From Aurifilum marmelostoma (taxonomy: Eukaryota; Ascomycota; Sordariomycetes; Diaporthales; Cryphonectriaceae), in NCBI GenBank assembly GCA_027559495.1, contig JAMXSV010000004.1, forward strand, positions 416,001 through 480,000: a DNA stretch of 64,000 nt, written 5' to 3'. Position numbers and translations under genes: made by a program. The first letter of the stretch is position 1. Every line of letters starts with the position of its first letter. Shown in pieces: positions 21,667 through 32,332 of the stretch. The notes beneath the pieces were generated by a model. The model was not told the origin of the DNA, did no database searches, and saw nothing but the letters and a program-made list of their open reading frames with translations.

Positions 21667-23160
21667 GGCGTATGGGGTGTGGCTTGAGCTTTTGCCTTTC
21701 TGTCAAGTTCCAGAACTTCTCAGGACAATGAATTGTGGTGATGGCGTTGCCGATCGAAGTGATGATCTTGGGGCAAGATCTAAATGCCTTGGAACATAAA
21801 GCGATACATACAATTTTGATACAAGCACATACCCAGATGGTACTCGTGTACTATTGACTATAGAATAGAATTTCTTAAGAAGAGGATCATCTCGGACTTA
21901 AAATCGATCTTGACGGTTCCTGTCTCTACCGTTCTCGTCATGATCAGCTGAAAGTCCTCCCAGAACCTTCTGGCTGGCGAAAAGACAAATGCCGGCGCTC
22001 ATGATGACGAAGTTGACTTCTGATTTCCTCTTTTTGGTCTACTTAGTATGGGATGGCAGCTGTTCCACTGCATGTGGCTATCACTCTGATTCTGGATTAG
22101 ATCAGCAGATATAATTAAGATGTGTCCAGCCACGACTAATATTGAGTTGCACTGCATAGGCCAGAAACCGAGACCTGGCTACACCTTGCTATTCGATCAA
22201 GCATAGAAATTATAAAAGTATTCCATGTGATGAACCCCTGTCCAATAAGAAAAAAGAAGAAGAAGAAAACAGAAAAGTGGGAGGCGAGGGGTTAACCAGG
22301 CCACCTCTTTCTAGCCCCGGCCCTCCTCCATCTTCTGCAGGCACAAGATCCTTTTCATTTTTCTGTTTTTGTATTTGACTTATTACTTTCCTTGTGAGGA
22401 TATCAGACACCTATATCTGACACGGGAAGTCTTAGGGGTTATTTCTGTATTTCCACGTGATCCTTTGTCTAGCTTCCCTCCCTGGACCCTAATTACCAGC
22501 TGCCAAGTATATCAAGGTCATATAAGTGCATTAAACAGCCACACTAAAGTAGTCTTGATCCTTCACTTGCCAAGCTCGTTCCAAGTTATTAAGTACCGTG
22601 TGTGTGTGTGTATTATGTTGGCGGGTCTAACTAGATTGAGAAGAGACCTTTATACAACATGTCGATATTGGCTGCTATCAAGAGTTATAACAGTGTAGAG
22701 GCAAACCATGGGCTATCATATCTCAAGATAGGAAGAGTTGCATTGCTTCATATAAGACTCTCTGAATATTATGATACACTTATTTGACCAATTTCGGGTC
22801 GGTTGTCATATAAGAAACCTAGTTTGGTCTCCCACAGGGCTGACATACTCATCACCAATGAAGACTCCATGTGCAGTCATTCTCATGCCTAGTAGAGGTA
22901 GTCTAAGACAATAATCAGGTATTGATATCCAGACCATTACTACTTATATGATTAAGCTTCGGTGATAGGACTATGTAGAAAAGATGGAAGTGCAAGCAAG
23001 TAGCAGTGAGAAGATGTATTGACTATCAAGTGCAAGTGGAATAGAACATCGTTTTGAGATCCTCCAGGATAAGTATACCAAAACTAATTTCCACCACTCC
23101 TTCGTGATTCTCAATAGAGGCTGTGAAGTTCAACCTCTACCTTGAGCTGAGTAAGGTGGT
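21667..23160. other. AT-rich intergenic region
   Basis: Between the 3' ends of two convergent genes. From about 22020 to 23100 base composition is AT-rich with many short stops and no coding frame; a short GT tract lies near 22599-22611. It may be a decayed repeat, but no terminal repeats or transposase relics were seen. Confidence 0.5.
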
Positions 23161-23529
23161 TCAACCCTGAGTGTTGGTGCTGCAGGACTTGTCGCCCTTG
23201 ATCGCGTCGCTGTCCTGCACGGTGCCGGTGCCCTGCGCCGTACTGCCCACCTCCATGGTCACGTGGAGGGACGAGCCCTCCGTGATGGACTTGTCTCCGT
23301 GGTCGGCCTTGTGCGCGTGACCATGGTCTGCGCCCGTGATGCAGCACTTGTGTGCGGACGGGCTCGGGATAGACTTGGCCGGCGGAGAGCCGAGGGCAGA
23401 CAGGGCGTCCAGGTAGGCACCCATCTCGGCCCTCTTCTTGTTCAACATGGCGTTCCTCTCGGCGACAGCGGGGTCCGAGCTCCCGGTGACGATGATGTTG
23501 GACTTGCCGATGGATGAGTCCTCGGACAT
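23161..23529 (-). CDS. small hypothetical protein with a Cys/His-rich segment
   Basis: A single frame of 122 aa from ATG 23529. The N-terminal part is polar, followed by a short amphipathic helix (AVAERNAMLNKKRAEMGAYL). The segment near residues 75-92 reads CCITGADHGHAHKADHGD, which has several His, two Cys and Asp and could bind metal. The C-terminus is Ser/Thr/Gly-rich. No signal peptide. I do not recognise the family. Codon use is GC-rich at third positions, like genuine genes nearby, and the upstream region has a TATA-like/STRE palindrome, so it is probably real. Confidence 0.6.
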   Translation of the reverse strand: MSEDSSIGKSNIIVTGSSDPAVAERNAMLNKKRAEMGAYLDALSALGSPPAKSIPSPSAHKCCITGADHGHAHKADHGDKSITEGSSLHVTMEVGSTAQGTGTVQDSDAIKGDKSCSTNTQG

Positions 23530-24893
23530 CTTGTTGGCCCGTGGTCTTGCTAGATAGTAACAAGAATTAGACCACCATAACTTTAAAGGATCAGAGAGAG
23601 GGAAGAAGGGTAAGGGATTGAGTTTTTCTTTGTGGGCACAAGGGTTCGAGAAACACATGGTAGAGTGAGTGAGGGATTTCGAAATAACATTTCCCTTCGC
23701 AGTCCCCTATAAGGGGGCGGGGGGAATATGATCAATTGCTTCAAGGCAAGGAGTCAGAGACATCCTATAGGACGATGATATATCTGTTGTGCTTGAATTG
23801 AAAGGATGGGTAGAAGACATTATGAAGCCTGAGGGTGACTTACTGGAATAGGCTGGTGTTTCTAATGATTTTGGGACGAGACAATGGGCAGAAGAGAGCT
23901 GAGGACTACCTTCAGACTGTTGGTGTCTTTCGAGAGACTTGAGACGGGTATTTCGTCTAAAATGCTGGGGGTACAGCTGTATTATATATGTATGAAAGGT
24001 ACATTTACCCAGTCACTATCGCTTCCGACTGGCCCTGCTTCCTGGTGCCCGGGTGCCCGACTTGAATCACACTCTGCAAGAGGACCTTCCGTCTTTATGC
24101 TGAGATGGAAGCCACTCACTCTCCTTCTCACCCTCCAGCAAGACGCGCAGCCTGCTGGAACGGTCTCATTTCCGGGTGGCCTCAACATGGATGGGTGGAG
24201 AAAAAGAAGTTGCCTTCACCAAAAGCCTAGTTATCTATGATGTATTAGCTCTCACAGAGTACCATCTCGGCTGCGTCTTCCTCTCCCTGGTGGTGGGGAC
24301 TTCTCATCTAAACGTGCGTCCTTGTGTAACTTCGTGAGGGCCTCGCAGGAGGCTATGGAGCAATGGCAAGCCCCGAGCGCCACGTAAGCCGAGGGTCGGG
24401 CAGCTATCGAACCCAATAACCCGGTGAACGCCTCATGCATAAGCTGGACAAGAGGAGGTAGGGGGGAGGGAGGAACCAAGGGCATAGGGGCGCGATGCTA
24501 GCCACATTAGCGTGTGTCGCATTTAGATGGTGGGCAGTTGCTTTTCCCGCTGATCAGAATGTGAGCTGAACAGAATACGAGACCATCGGGAATAGACAGG
24601 CCGGGAAACAGGAGGAACAACACAGGGCTGCAGTCTGCAGAGAACAAGGAGGCGAAACTCCTGTAATTGATTTGAATATCATATCATTGGTTGTTCTAGC
24701 TAGTGATCTGTCTGTTGTTCTGTTCGGTGAAATGAGAGGGGGGGGGGAGGAAAGAGGAGAAGAAAGACAAAAAAAGATCAATCGCAAATATGGAGAGCAT
24801 GCTGGTACCCTATCCCGTCCATACCACCCTGCCCTCCTCACTGTGGATGTAGACCCCTGAGCAGCAGCAGCTTTGCTTTTGCCTGTGGAAACG
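23530..24893. other. intergenic region
   Basis: Promoter side of the small Cys/His gene (-) and downstream flank of PAN3 (-). No recognisable gene. The G-run at 24739-24747 lies in a purine-rich patch. Confidence 0.55.
23704..23716. promoter_or_regulatory. palindromic STRE pair around a TATA-like core
   Basis: CCCCT-ATA-AGGGG is a perfect inverted repeat. CCCCT/AGGGG is the stress-response element bound by Msn2/4-type zinc fingers, and the centre gives TTATAG on the minus strand. It lies about 175 nt upstream of the start of the small Cys/His gene (-). Function is inferred from motif and position only. Confidence 0.4.
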
Positions 24894-25403
24894 TCATGGT
24901 GGTATCAGGTCGGCAGCCACGATTGCTACCTCCTCTAGCACCATGTTCTCTTCCCCACTTCCCTTGGGACTTTGAGAGGCAGGATCTGTGTCGGCTCCAA
25001 CCAAGTCTGACGTTGATAATGATGGCCCTTGTTGAGAGATTGTGTTGCCAGCAGGATCTGACGTCGCAGGTGGCCCTTGTCGACGGCTGTTATGGTTGTT
25101 GTTGTTGGTGTTATTGTTATGGTATGCATTGCCCTGCTGGGGCGATGACCTTGACTGAAATCTTCGATGGCACCCTACGACTCGTGGAGGAGGAAGAGGA
25201 TGAAACACTTGGAGATTTGTATTTGGATTGCCTTGCATCGTCATCATCATCATCATCATTGTATCCCCCTGATAATCAGGGTGGTTGGAATCTGCAGACG
25301 AAGACATCGGCCACTGAGGCACCCAGTTGGCGGCAGGCGGTGGTGGGGGTGGCGCGGCCAAATGGTTATCGAAGCCGCCCGGGTGCACGGGTCCGGGCGG
25401 CAT
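24894..25403 (-). other. open frame downstream of PAN3, possible 3' UTR or alternative C-terminal exon
   Basis: A 169-codon minus-strand frame rich in Pro, Asn, Ser and Gln, including a six-Met run from ATG repeats. It begins 67 nt after the PAN3 stop. Immediately upstream lies a convincing intron end (TACTGAC branch motif, then CTTCTTCAG at about 25441-25455). It has no known domain, and the opposite strand is also open. It may be untranslated PAN3 sequence. Confidence 0.3.
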
Positions 25404-25469
25404 GGGTGGCCACGCACCACCACCTCTGGCCCAGCCTGAAGAAGTCAGTATGCTCCGTTGCGCTGCTTC

Positions 25470-27678
25470 CTAAGCACGCCTGTTATGTTTCATGAGGTCG
25501 GCGAACGCGCTGTTCACCTGCTTCTTCAGCTCGGCATACGTAATGATAAAATCAGTCTCGTTGTTGCGGCTCGTCAGGCGGACGCGCTCGGCCGAGCCCG
25601 CGTCCAGCTTGTTGAGGCTGGACAGCATGTGGCCAATGTCAAAGACGGGGCGGCCATGCTCGTCGACGCGGTGGAAGACGTAGTCGCGAAACAGCTTGAG
25701 CGTGTATCGCTCGCCGTTCTCGGACCACGAGGGATCGCCGTCGAACTCCTGCCGCTCGTTGATGGTGCCCAGCTTCATCAGCAGGCGGACGATGCGACCG
25801 TTCTCGAGCTCGCGCTGGAGCTCACCGGCGAGCATGTCGCTGTGCTGCAGCTGCCTGTCGAGGCAGTCGGCCATCTGGTTCGGCATGCCCGTGATGAGCT
25901 GCTCGGCGCTCTTGACACCGGGCGTGTTGAGGAGCCACTGCACCAGGTCCCGCAGTGCCGATTCCCCCCTTGGGACCAGACTGGTACCGCCGGGCCACCG
26001 TGGCCATCTCCGCCTCCAGGTCCACGAGCTGATTCGGCAGCTTGGTGTTGGCGAGGCACAGGATCAGGCGGCCCAGCTGGACAAAGTCCTCCTGCTGGAG
26101 CTCCTTGACCGACCGGTGGGCCTGGTACTGCACGACGTCGAGGATGGCGCAGGCCGTCAGCCGTATCCGGTTCTTGTCGGTGACGATGATCTTGCTGGGG
26201 TCGAGACAGCGGGCGGCCAGATCCTTGGCGTGGATAGCCTTGAGCGCACTGGCAATCTGCGCGACATAGGACCAGATCATGTTCTCGGGGATCTTTGGGA
26301 TGGCGGCCGGGCCGCGGTATCGGTGGTCCTTGGAGGGCTGCGTGAGATGTGCCTCAACGAGGGTCTGCGCGAGCGGGAAGTAGTCCAGGGCGAAGACGAG
26401 GGACCTGTCCCCAAACGCCGAGGTGGTGAAGGCATCGTGCACAAAGACGACGCTGCCGTTGCTGATCTGCTTCCACTTCTTGATGGTCTCGATGGCCTGC
26501 GTGGCGTCGCGGTCGCCCAGGCGGAAGTCTTGCAGCCGGCGTAGGCAATAGGTCCTGCCGGTCTTGGTCGAAAAGGCCTTGAACAGCCAGCTCGTCCAGC
26601 CGAATATGGTCGTGCTCTTTCTGTGGGGGGTGTCGGCCTTGTCCAGAGGCACGAGAGAGTGGTAGCCCTCGAGCTGAATACCACTAGGGATCACCTGGAG
26701 GGCCGCGTGGGCTTTCTTCTGCAGGTCTTCCCGCAGGTCATCCGGCATGAAGAAATCACGTGTCTGCCTCTGGTATGGCAGCAGATCCTCGCGGTAAGGG
26801 CCGATGTTGGCATACAGGTGGTAGGGAGGCGGCTGGAGAGGTGTAGGGTATGCGCCCTGGCCCTGGTAGTAGGAGGTGCTGGTGGTCGAGGGACCAGCGA
26901 TACCAGCGGCGTGGTGGTCGTTCGCATATGGGTTGTACTGTGCGGCGGACACAGGCGCCTGCTGAAAAGGGTCGTATGATGACAGGCTGTTGGGTTCGGG
27001 GGTGGGTGTCGTAGTAGTATTGGTGGTGGTGCCGCCGAGGTCAAAGTTGTTGATCTGTGGGGTGAACTCCTTGATGGAGGCCGGGTTGAAGACGCGCTCT
27101 CGCTCGCGCTGGCGCTCGGGCTCTCGCTCGGGCTCGGAGGGAGCAGGTGTGGCCGAGCCAACACCCCTGGGGGTGAAGACGGCGGCGCTCGCGGCCTGGG
27201 AGGGGAGGGTCGACGATTTCTTGGGGGCAGTCGGGACCTGAGCGGTGAGGTTGGAGGGGGTGAAGGAGGGGGAATCCCCGTTCAGAGCCTTCTTGATCAT
27301 GTCGGAGCTGCTGCTGCTGCCGCCGCCGCCGCCGCCGCCGCCAGGGCCGCCGGCGTGATTCTGAGGTGGGTTGAAGTTATTATTGGGCGGCTCGTGGTTG
27401 AAGTTGCAGCCCGAGTTTTCGTAACGGCATTTGCCATAGATGAGAATGTTTCTGCAGAGTGTGTCCTTGTCTGGAAGAGGTTGTATCTGTCAGCGAGGGG
27501 TGAGCCGACCATGACGTGGAGGGGCGCCGCAAACAGGCGGGCCCCCAGAGCCGCAGCGTGGCCAGTGTCCGGTGTTGCGAGAAGAACAACTTGAACGCGA
27601 TGCGGGCGCAAAGAACATACCGCGTCCCTTAGGCCGAGGCGACCCAACCTGCCGGCGCAGATCAGGGGTACCGGCCAT
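25470..27678 (-). CDS. PAN3: PAN3, regulatory subunit of the PAN2-PAN3 poly(A) nuclease; frame broken once
   Basis: Two exons on the minus strand: 27678-27621 and 27470-25470. PAN3 tethers the Pan2 deadenylase to mRNA through poly(A)-binding protein. Domains in order: CCCH zinc finger (C-x8-C-x6-C-x3-H, about residues 24-44, starting at CRNILIYGKC), a polyglycine/serine stretch, a PAM2-like PABP-binding motif (FNPASIKEFTPQ), a disordered segment, the pseudokinase (QGAYPTPLQPPPYHLYANIG through ENMIWSYVAQIASALKAIHA and LEAEMATVARRY), then the coiled coil and C-terminal knob (from VQWLLNTP to the end). The frame shifts by one base between the pseudokinase and the knob: the reading ending ...VARRYQSGPKGG is continued in another frame by ALRDLVQWLL. 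This lies at a C6 run, 25964-25969. Either one base is surplus there, or about 19 nt have been inserted. Expected length is 680-686 aa, normal for the family. Everything else is intact, so a consensus error is likely. Confidence 0.9.
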
Positions 27679-29537
27679 TGTTTTGCTTTGCGACGTGCTG
27701 GAGGGTGCGCGCGAAGGAGGGAGCACACCCGTCAGACAGTCTTGATCGCAAGGACAGCGACAGCCCTATTACCGAATCCACGACGCCTGGGTTGACAATT
27801 TCGGATTAGCAGGAGACGGCCCCATCCCATAAATAGAGAGAGACACCGGGAGATGCAAGTCAATCAAGGAAGGGCAGAGAGGCCGTCGTCGTCGTCGTTG
27901 CAGCCACCGTCGTCGTCAAAGCGTTCCGCGACACGGGTAACTGCGGCGGTAGCGGGCGGGGTGGTTTCGCAATCGATAGCACAAGGCCACACGTTACGGG
28001 ACGGGGGAATAGAGTTGATAGTGGGGTTGTTTTTGTCGAAGGAGAGAGGGAGACGGGAGGAAAGGGAGAGGGGAAGAGACCACCGCCAAGGATAGAACAG
28101 GGAGTGCGCGCACACAGAGACACACAAACACGCACACACAAAGGTGGGCAGGAAGGGGATGATGATGATGATGCTGCTGCTGCTTACTTTGACCTCACAA
28201 TTGTGTCCCATGGCTTCTCATGCTGAGGATGTCTTCTGCCCATGAGCCTGGGTCTGGAGAACAGGACTGACTGCAGATGGGGGCAGGAGGAGGAAGAGAG
28301 GGAGGGCAAGGCTGATGGGCGAGGCTGCAGCATCAAAATAGGTTGGTGGTGGGGTGTGGGCGACAACAACATGGACAACAATTCAAACATGTGGTGGGAA
28401 AAGACGTGTCGTGGTCAGAGCCGTCTTCGTGGGATGATGGTAGATTGGAAACCCTCTCACACCAACAAGGCAGCCTGGGAGTCAAGTAGCTGGGGTGGGT
28501 TTAGGGACAATAGCGGCAAGCCCCCCGTCAACCCCAACCAAGATCCTGGTCAATGCAGCAGACAGGTCACTGATGTCAGTGCGCTGAAGACACTGGACTG
28601 TGCTAAGACACGCCTTGAAAGACAAGAGTGCGATCTTGGGCCAGTACCCCCCCTGCACTACTGTCTCGCCCCCCCCAGGCCACCCCCCCTCCTCCAGCCA
28701 ACTTCTGTGCTGTACAGACTAAGGGTTAGGGTGTCAGGGTGTGCAAGATGGCTGAATGTCATAGTATCTAGTACTATGTAATACTATGTAAAATAGTAGG
28801 CTGTCAAGTACCTCATCAAGTACCACACAGATAAAGTAGGACTCATGTAGTACTACTCTGGACCTTTCAGCTCATGCTCAGAGCATGAGTGGCTGCATCT
28901 ATGGCTTACATCTCCACTGGCCACCTGATCATCATATGTAACACCTGAGACTCAAAAAAGTCAACTATGTAGTGGGTGGTGGGTGTACTTGCAAGCAGTA
29001 CATCCAAGATGGACCCCCTGGAGGTACCGAGGGTGGTGGATCACCTGCAAGCAGCCAACAGCAAGCCAGCGGGGGGCCGCTCAGAACCCCCCACAGGGGT
29101 GACGTCGGTACATCCCGACAAGTGTCGCTCTAACCCAGATCTACAGCTCAAGGTACAGGCACCAGGACACTAACTGTACAGCCTGCTGTTGGCTTCTTCT
29201 GCACACGTTAGCACCAACGAGACTGTCTGAGGTGTCAGCTCCCCATCCAGAACCTCACCAGCTACAGTACAACACAACTGTGCCCTGAAGGGAGGGGAAG
29301 TTCATCATCCAGCCTCAACCTCCTTCACTGCTATCCTAACACCCCTTTGGCCCTCATCCCATCGCTCACCTCTTCCTCTATCGATAGAGGCTGAGTCTTG
29401 CTTGTTGCTGCTATACAGCCCAGGCTTCCTTCATCTGGCAAATAACCCACGCCACACACACCACACACACTGGCCTTCCATGTTGATGGCTTGCTGATCA
29501 CCACAACAAGGCTGCAGAGACTTGATTGTCCTCAACC
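27679..29537. other. divergent intergenic region between PAN3 and UBX gene
   Basis: Carries both promoters. No gene seen. Contains (CGT)n at about 27883-27900, ATG/CTG trinucleotide tracts at about 28158-28185, repeated TAGTACTATG-type sequence at 28765-28860, a 19-bp palindrome at 28871-28889 and (CACA)n near 29455-29470. Confidence 0.6.
28871..28889. repeat. perfect 9-bp inverted repeat, 1-nt spacer
   Basis: CTCATGCTC, then A, then GAGCATGAG. It can be a hairpin or a dimeric factor site; location is about 650 bp upstream of the UBX gene and 1.2 kb upstream of PAN3. Confidence 0.7.
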
Positions 29538-31225
29538 ATGGCCAGCTCGAGCGGGGCTGATGCAGACATGGCCCAGCTGTCTCCTGAACAGCAGGACGCC
29601 CTACAGCAGTACATCCAGTTCACCAACCAGGAGCCAAAGGATGCCATTCCGCTGCTCGAGAGGTCGCAGTGGAACGTCCAGGTAAGAAGCGAAACGGCCG
29701 CCCTTTCCCTCCACCCCCACTCATCCTTGTCGGCTCCCCCCCTGTTCCTGTCACTGATGCCCCGACCCGATGCTGAGAAGCTGCCATGTAATAGATTGCT
29801 ATAACAAAGCTCTTTGATGGGGAGGGCCCGGACCCCGTCGCCGAGGCCCAGACCCAGCCCGACGTCCCCCGCGTGGCCGGCCGACACGAGAACCTCCAGG
29901 AGAGCTTTTATTTCCCACCCACCACAGGCAGGGTCCCTCACGCACACCGGACCGAACCCGCACCGCGCGTGGTGCTGCGGCCCGCGGGGCTCTGGCAGCC
30001 GCCATGGCTCGTTGGCCTCTTTCTCATGCCCTTCCAGCTGGGCTGGCGGCTCTTCTCGACCATGCTCCGACCCATCTCCTACATCCTCTACCTCCTGCCC
30101 CGGTCGCTCAGGCCCCGGGCTGTTTCCAACTCCATCACACGCGGCCTACGAAATACCAACGGGCGCAAGATGCTGCTGCCGCGGGACTCGGCCTCGCGTT
30201 TCAAGAGGGAGTTTGAGGAGGAGTACGGCACCGGCCGCGGCACCCTGCCCTGGTTCGAGGGCGGCTTCGCCCAGGCCCAGGACCTCGCCAAGAAGGAGCT
30301 CAAGTTCCTGCTCATGGTGCTCATGTCACCCGAGCACGACGACACCGCCGCCTTTGCGCGCGACGTGCTCCTCTCCCCCGAGGTCAGCGCCTTCCTCTCC
30401 GACCCGGCCAACGACGTCATCCTCTGGGGCGGCAACGTCCTCGACAGCGAGGCCTATCTCGTCTCTGGCGAGTACGGCTGCACCAAGTTCCCCTTCAGCG
30501 TGCTCATCAGCCGCACGCCCAGCGAGGGGGCCACGAGGATGGGCATCATCAAGAGGCTGGTGGGGCCCATGACGGCGTCTGCCTACCTGAACGGCATCCG
30601 CGCTGCCATCAACAAGTACTCACCGGAGCTGGATGGCCTGCGGGCCGAGATGGTGGCACAGCAGTCGGCGAGAAACCTGAGGAGTGAGCAGGACGACGCA
30701 TACGAGCGCTCGCTGGCTAAGGACCGCGAGCGCGCCCGACAGAAGCGCGAGGAGGAGAAGGCCGCCGCGGAGGCGGAGAGGAGGGCCCAGGAGGAGGCAG
30801 AGCGCGCCGCCGAGAGGGAGCGCATGAGACAGATGTGGAGGCGGTGGCGTGCCTCGGTCATCGCGCCTGAGCCGCCGGCCAGCGACAAGGACGTGGTGCG
30901 GCTGGCCGTCAAGATGCCCGAGAAGGACGGGGCCACCAGAGTGATCCGGCGCTTTGCCGGCACCGCGACGGTCGAGGAGCTGTACGCCTTTGTCGAGTGC
31001 TATGACCTCCTGCAGCGACCGGCCGACGAGTCCGAGCTGGACGAGAAGTTCCCAGCCGGCGGGCCTGAGGGCTACGAGCACGTGTACCGGTTCAGGCTCG
31101 CAAGCCTGATGCCGCGCGAGGTCTTTGCGCCGAGCAGTGACAAGACCTTGCAGGAGACGATCGGCAGGTCGGGCAACCTGATCGTCGAGGATATCCTGGA
31201 CGACGAGGACGACGATGAGGAGTAG
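29538..31225 (+). CDS. UBA-UAS-UBX domain protein, FAF2/Ubx2 type (ERAD, Cdc48 adaptor)
   Basis: Two exons: 29538-29681 and 29795-31225, giving 524 aa. Residues 10-55 form a UBA-like domain (LSPEQQDALQQYIQFT, then the helix across the intron). At about 115-150 a hydrophobic hairpin (WLVGLFLMPFQLGWRLF, then ISYILYLLP) would anchor it to the ER or lipid droplet. A UAS thioredoxin-like domain follows (about 190-340: GTLPWFEGGF, FLLMVLMSPEHDD, VILWGGNV). A long charged coiled coil lies at about 355-405 (Glu/Arg/Ala-rich), and the UBX domain at about 425-510 (RLAVKMPEKDGATRVIRRFAG, ending FRLASLMPREVF). The UBX surface loop binds Cdc48/p97. The family recruits Cdc48 to membranes for ER-associated degradation. 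The acidic tail (DDEDDDEE) is unremarkable. Named here FAF2/Ubx2-like; the S. pombe relative is ucp10. Confidence 0.92.
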
Positions 31226-32332
31226 TGCATGATCTTTTCCTAGCCAACCGGAGTTTCTCTTTTTCTTGATCTGCGGGGGAGGGGAAATGGGAATGGCCAG
31301 GCCGGTGAAGCGTTCAGACGTTGCCGTAATGAGCAGTGTACTTATCAAGTAGGCACGTATCTGAAGCATCGTCACAAGGCTCTACGTGTGTAATGACTTG
31401 ACTAGAAAGGCGAATATCTGGAGAGGGAGAACCAAAGTTATGTACATCTAGGTCTGAAAACCAGCCACACACTCACCATCTACTCTATAATCCAGCGGAT
31501 TTGCACACGCCGGAAGGTCATCAGATCGGTCCCGAACCCGCCGACCAATCCCCTTTTCCACCGTGAGAAAAGGAGAGCAGAGAAGCGAAGGGATTCAAAA
31601 AAGAAAAGGAAAAGAAAAAAAAAAGGAAGCGAGAAAAAGGGAACCATCAGTGCTTCTTTCACATGCAAAGCAGTCTAGATGATGGCATAGAGTTCAGCAG
31701 GCTCTCAAAAGGCCACCTAGACATGGCCAGATCCGAAATTCTGTCTCCCTACCTCGCACGCCCTGGCGTCGGAGGACTCGGCCATCAGCGTAACGCTGTA
31801 CAAGACGGAAGCCGGGCTACGACGATATAGTCGTCAAATTTCATATACTCGACTTAGCATAGCACTTGTTTGTGTATTCACTCTCTATATTCCTCAACGG
31901 AGAAGAATCCTACGACCCAGCGTGCTCATTCACACATTGGCTAGATAAACGACGCATCATCATGTGTGTGCGTGCGTTCGGAGACAGAGGATGGTAAATC
32001 ATGTACGTAGGTAGACAGAACCATAGATGTCTACTTATACAGCTGATGTCCATAAGATGTCCCGCAACCAACACCGAGATGGCCAAGCACAGTATGTCAA
32101 AGGCCTTATTCACGTGCATTTTAACGGCTAGTTATCTCAGAAAAGATCAACACGGGGTATGAATTGCCAACCACATACATCATGCTTGACCAATGCAAAG
32201 GATAATTTGTGCGAAATTGATATGATACACGAATCCGGCTCCTCCTCGCAGTGGGAAAGAACAAGAAAGAAAGCAGGAAATTGATAAGTATCTATGATAT
32301 GAAAACCCTTTTGGGAGCCAGAGACCACCAGA
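31226..32332. other. convergent intergenic region
   Basis: Between the 3' ends of the UBX gene (+) and the MFS gene (-). A-rich tract near 31595-31640. No gene seen. Confidence 0.6.

Noticed and set aside
28725..28745. Telomere-like TTAGGG sequence
   Set aside because: Only one copy of the hexamer in an unrelated context; not a telomere or internal telomeric repeat array.
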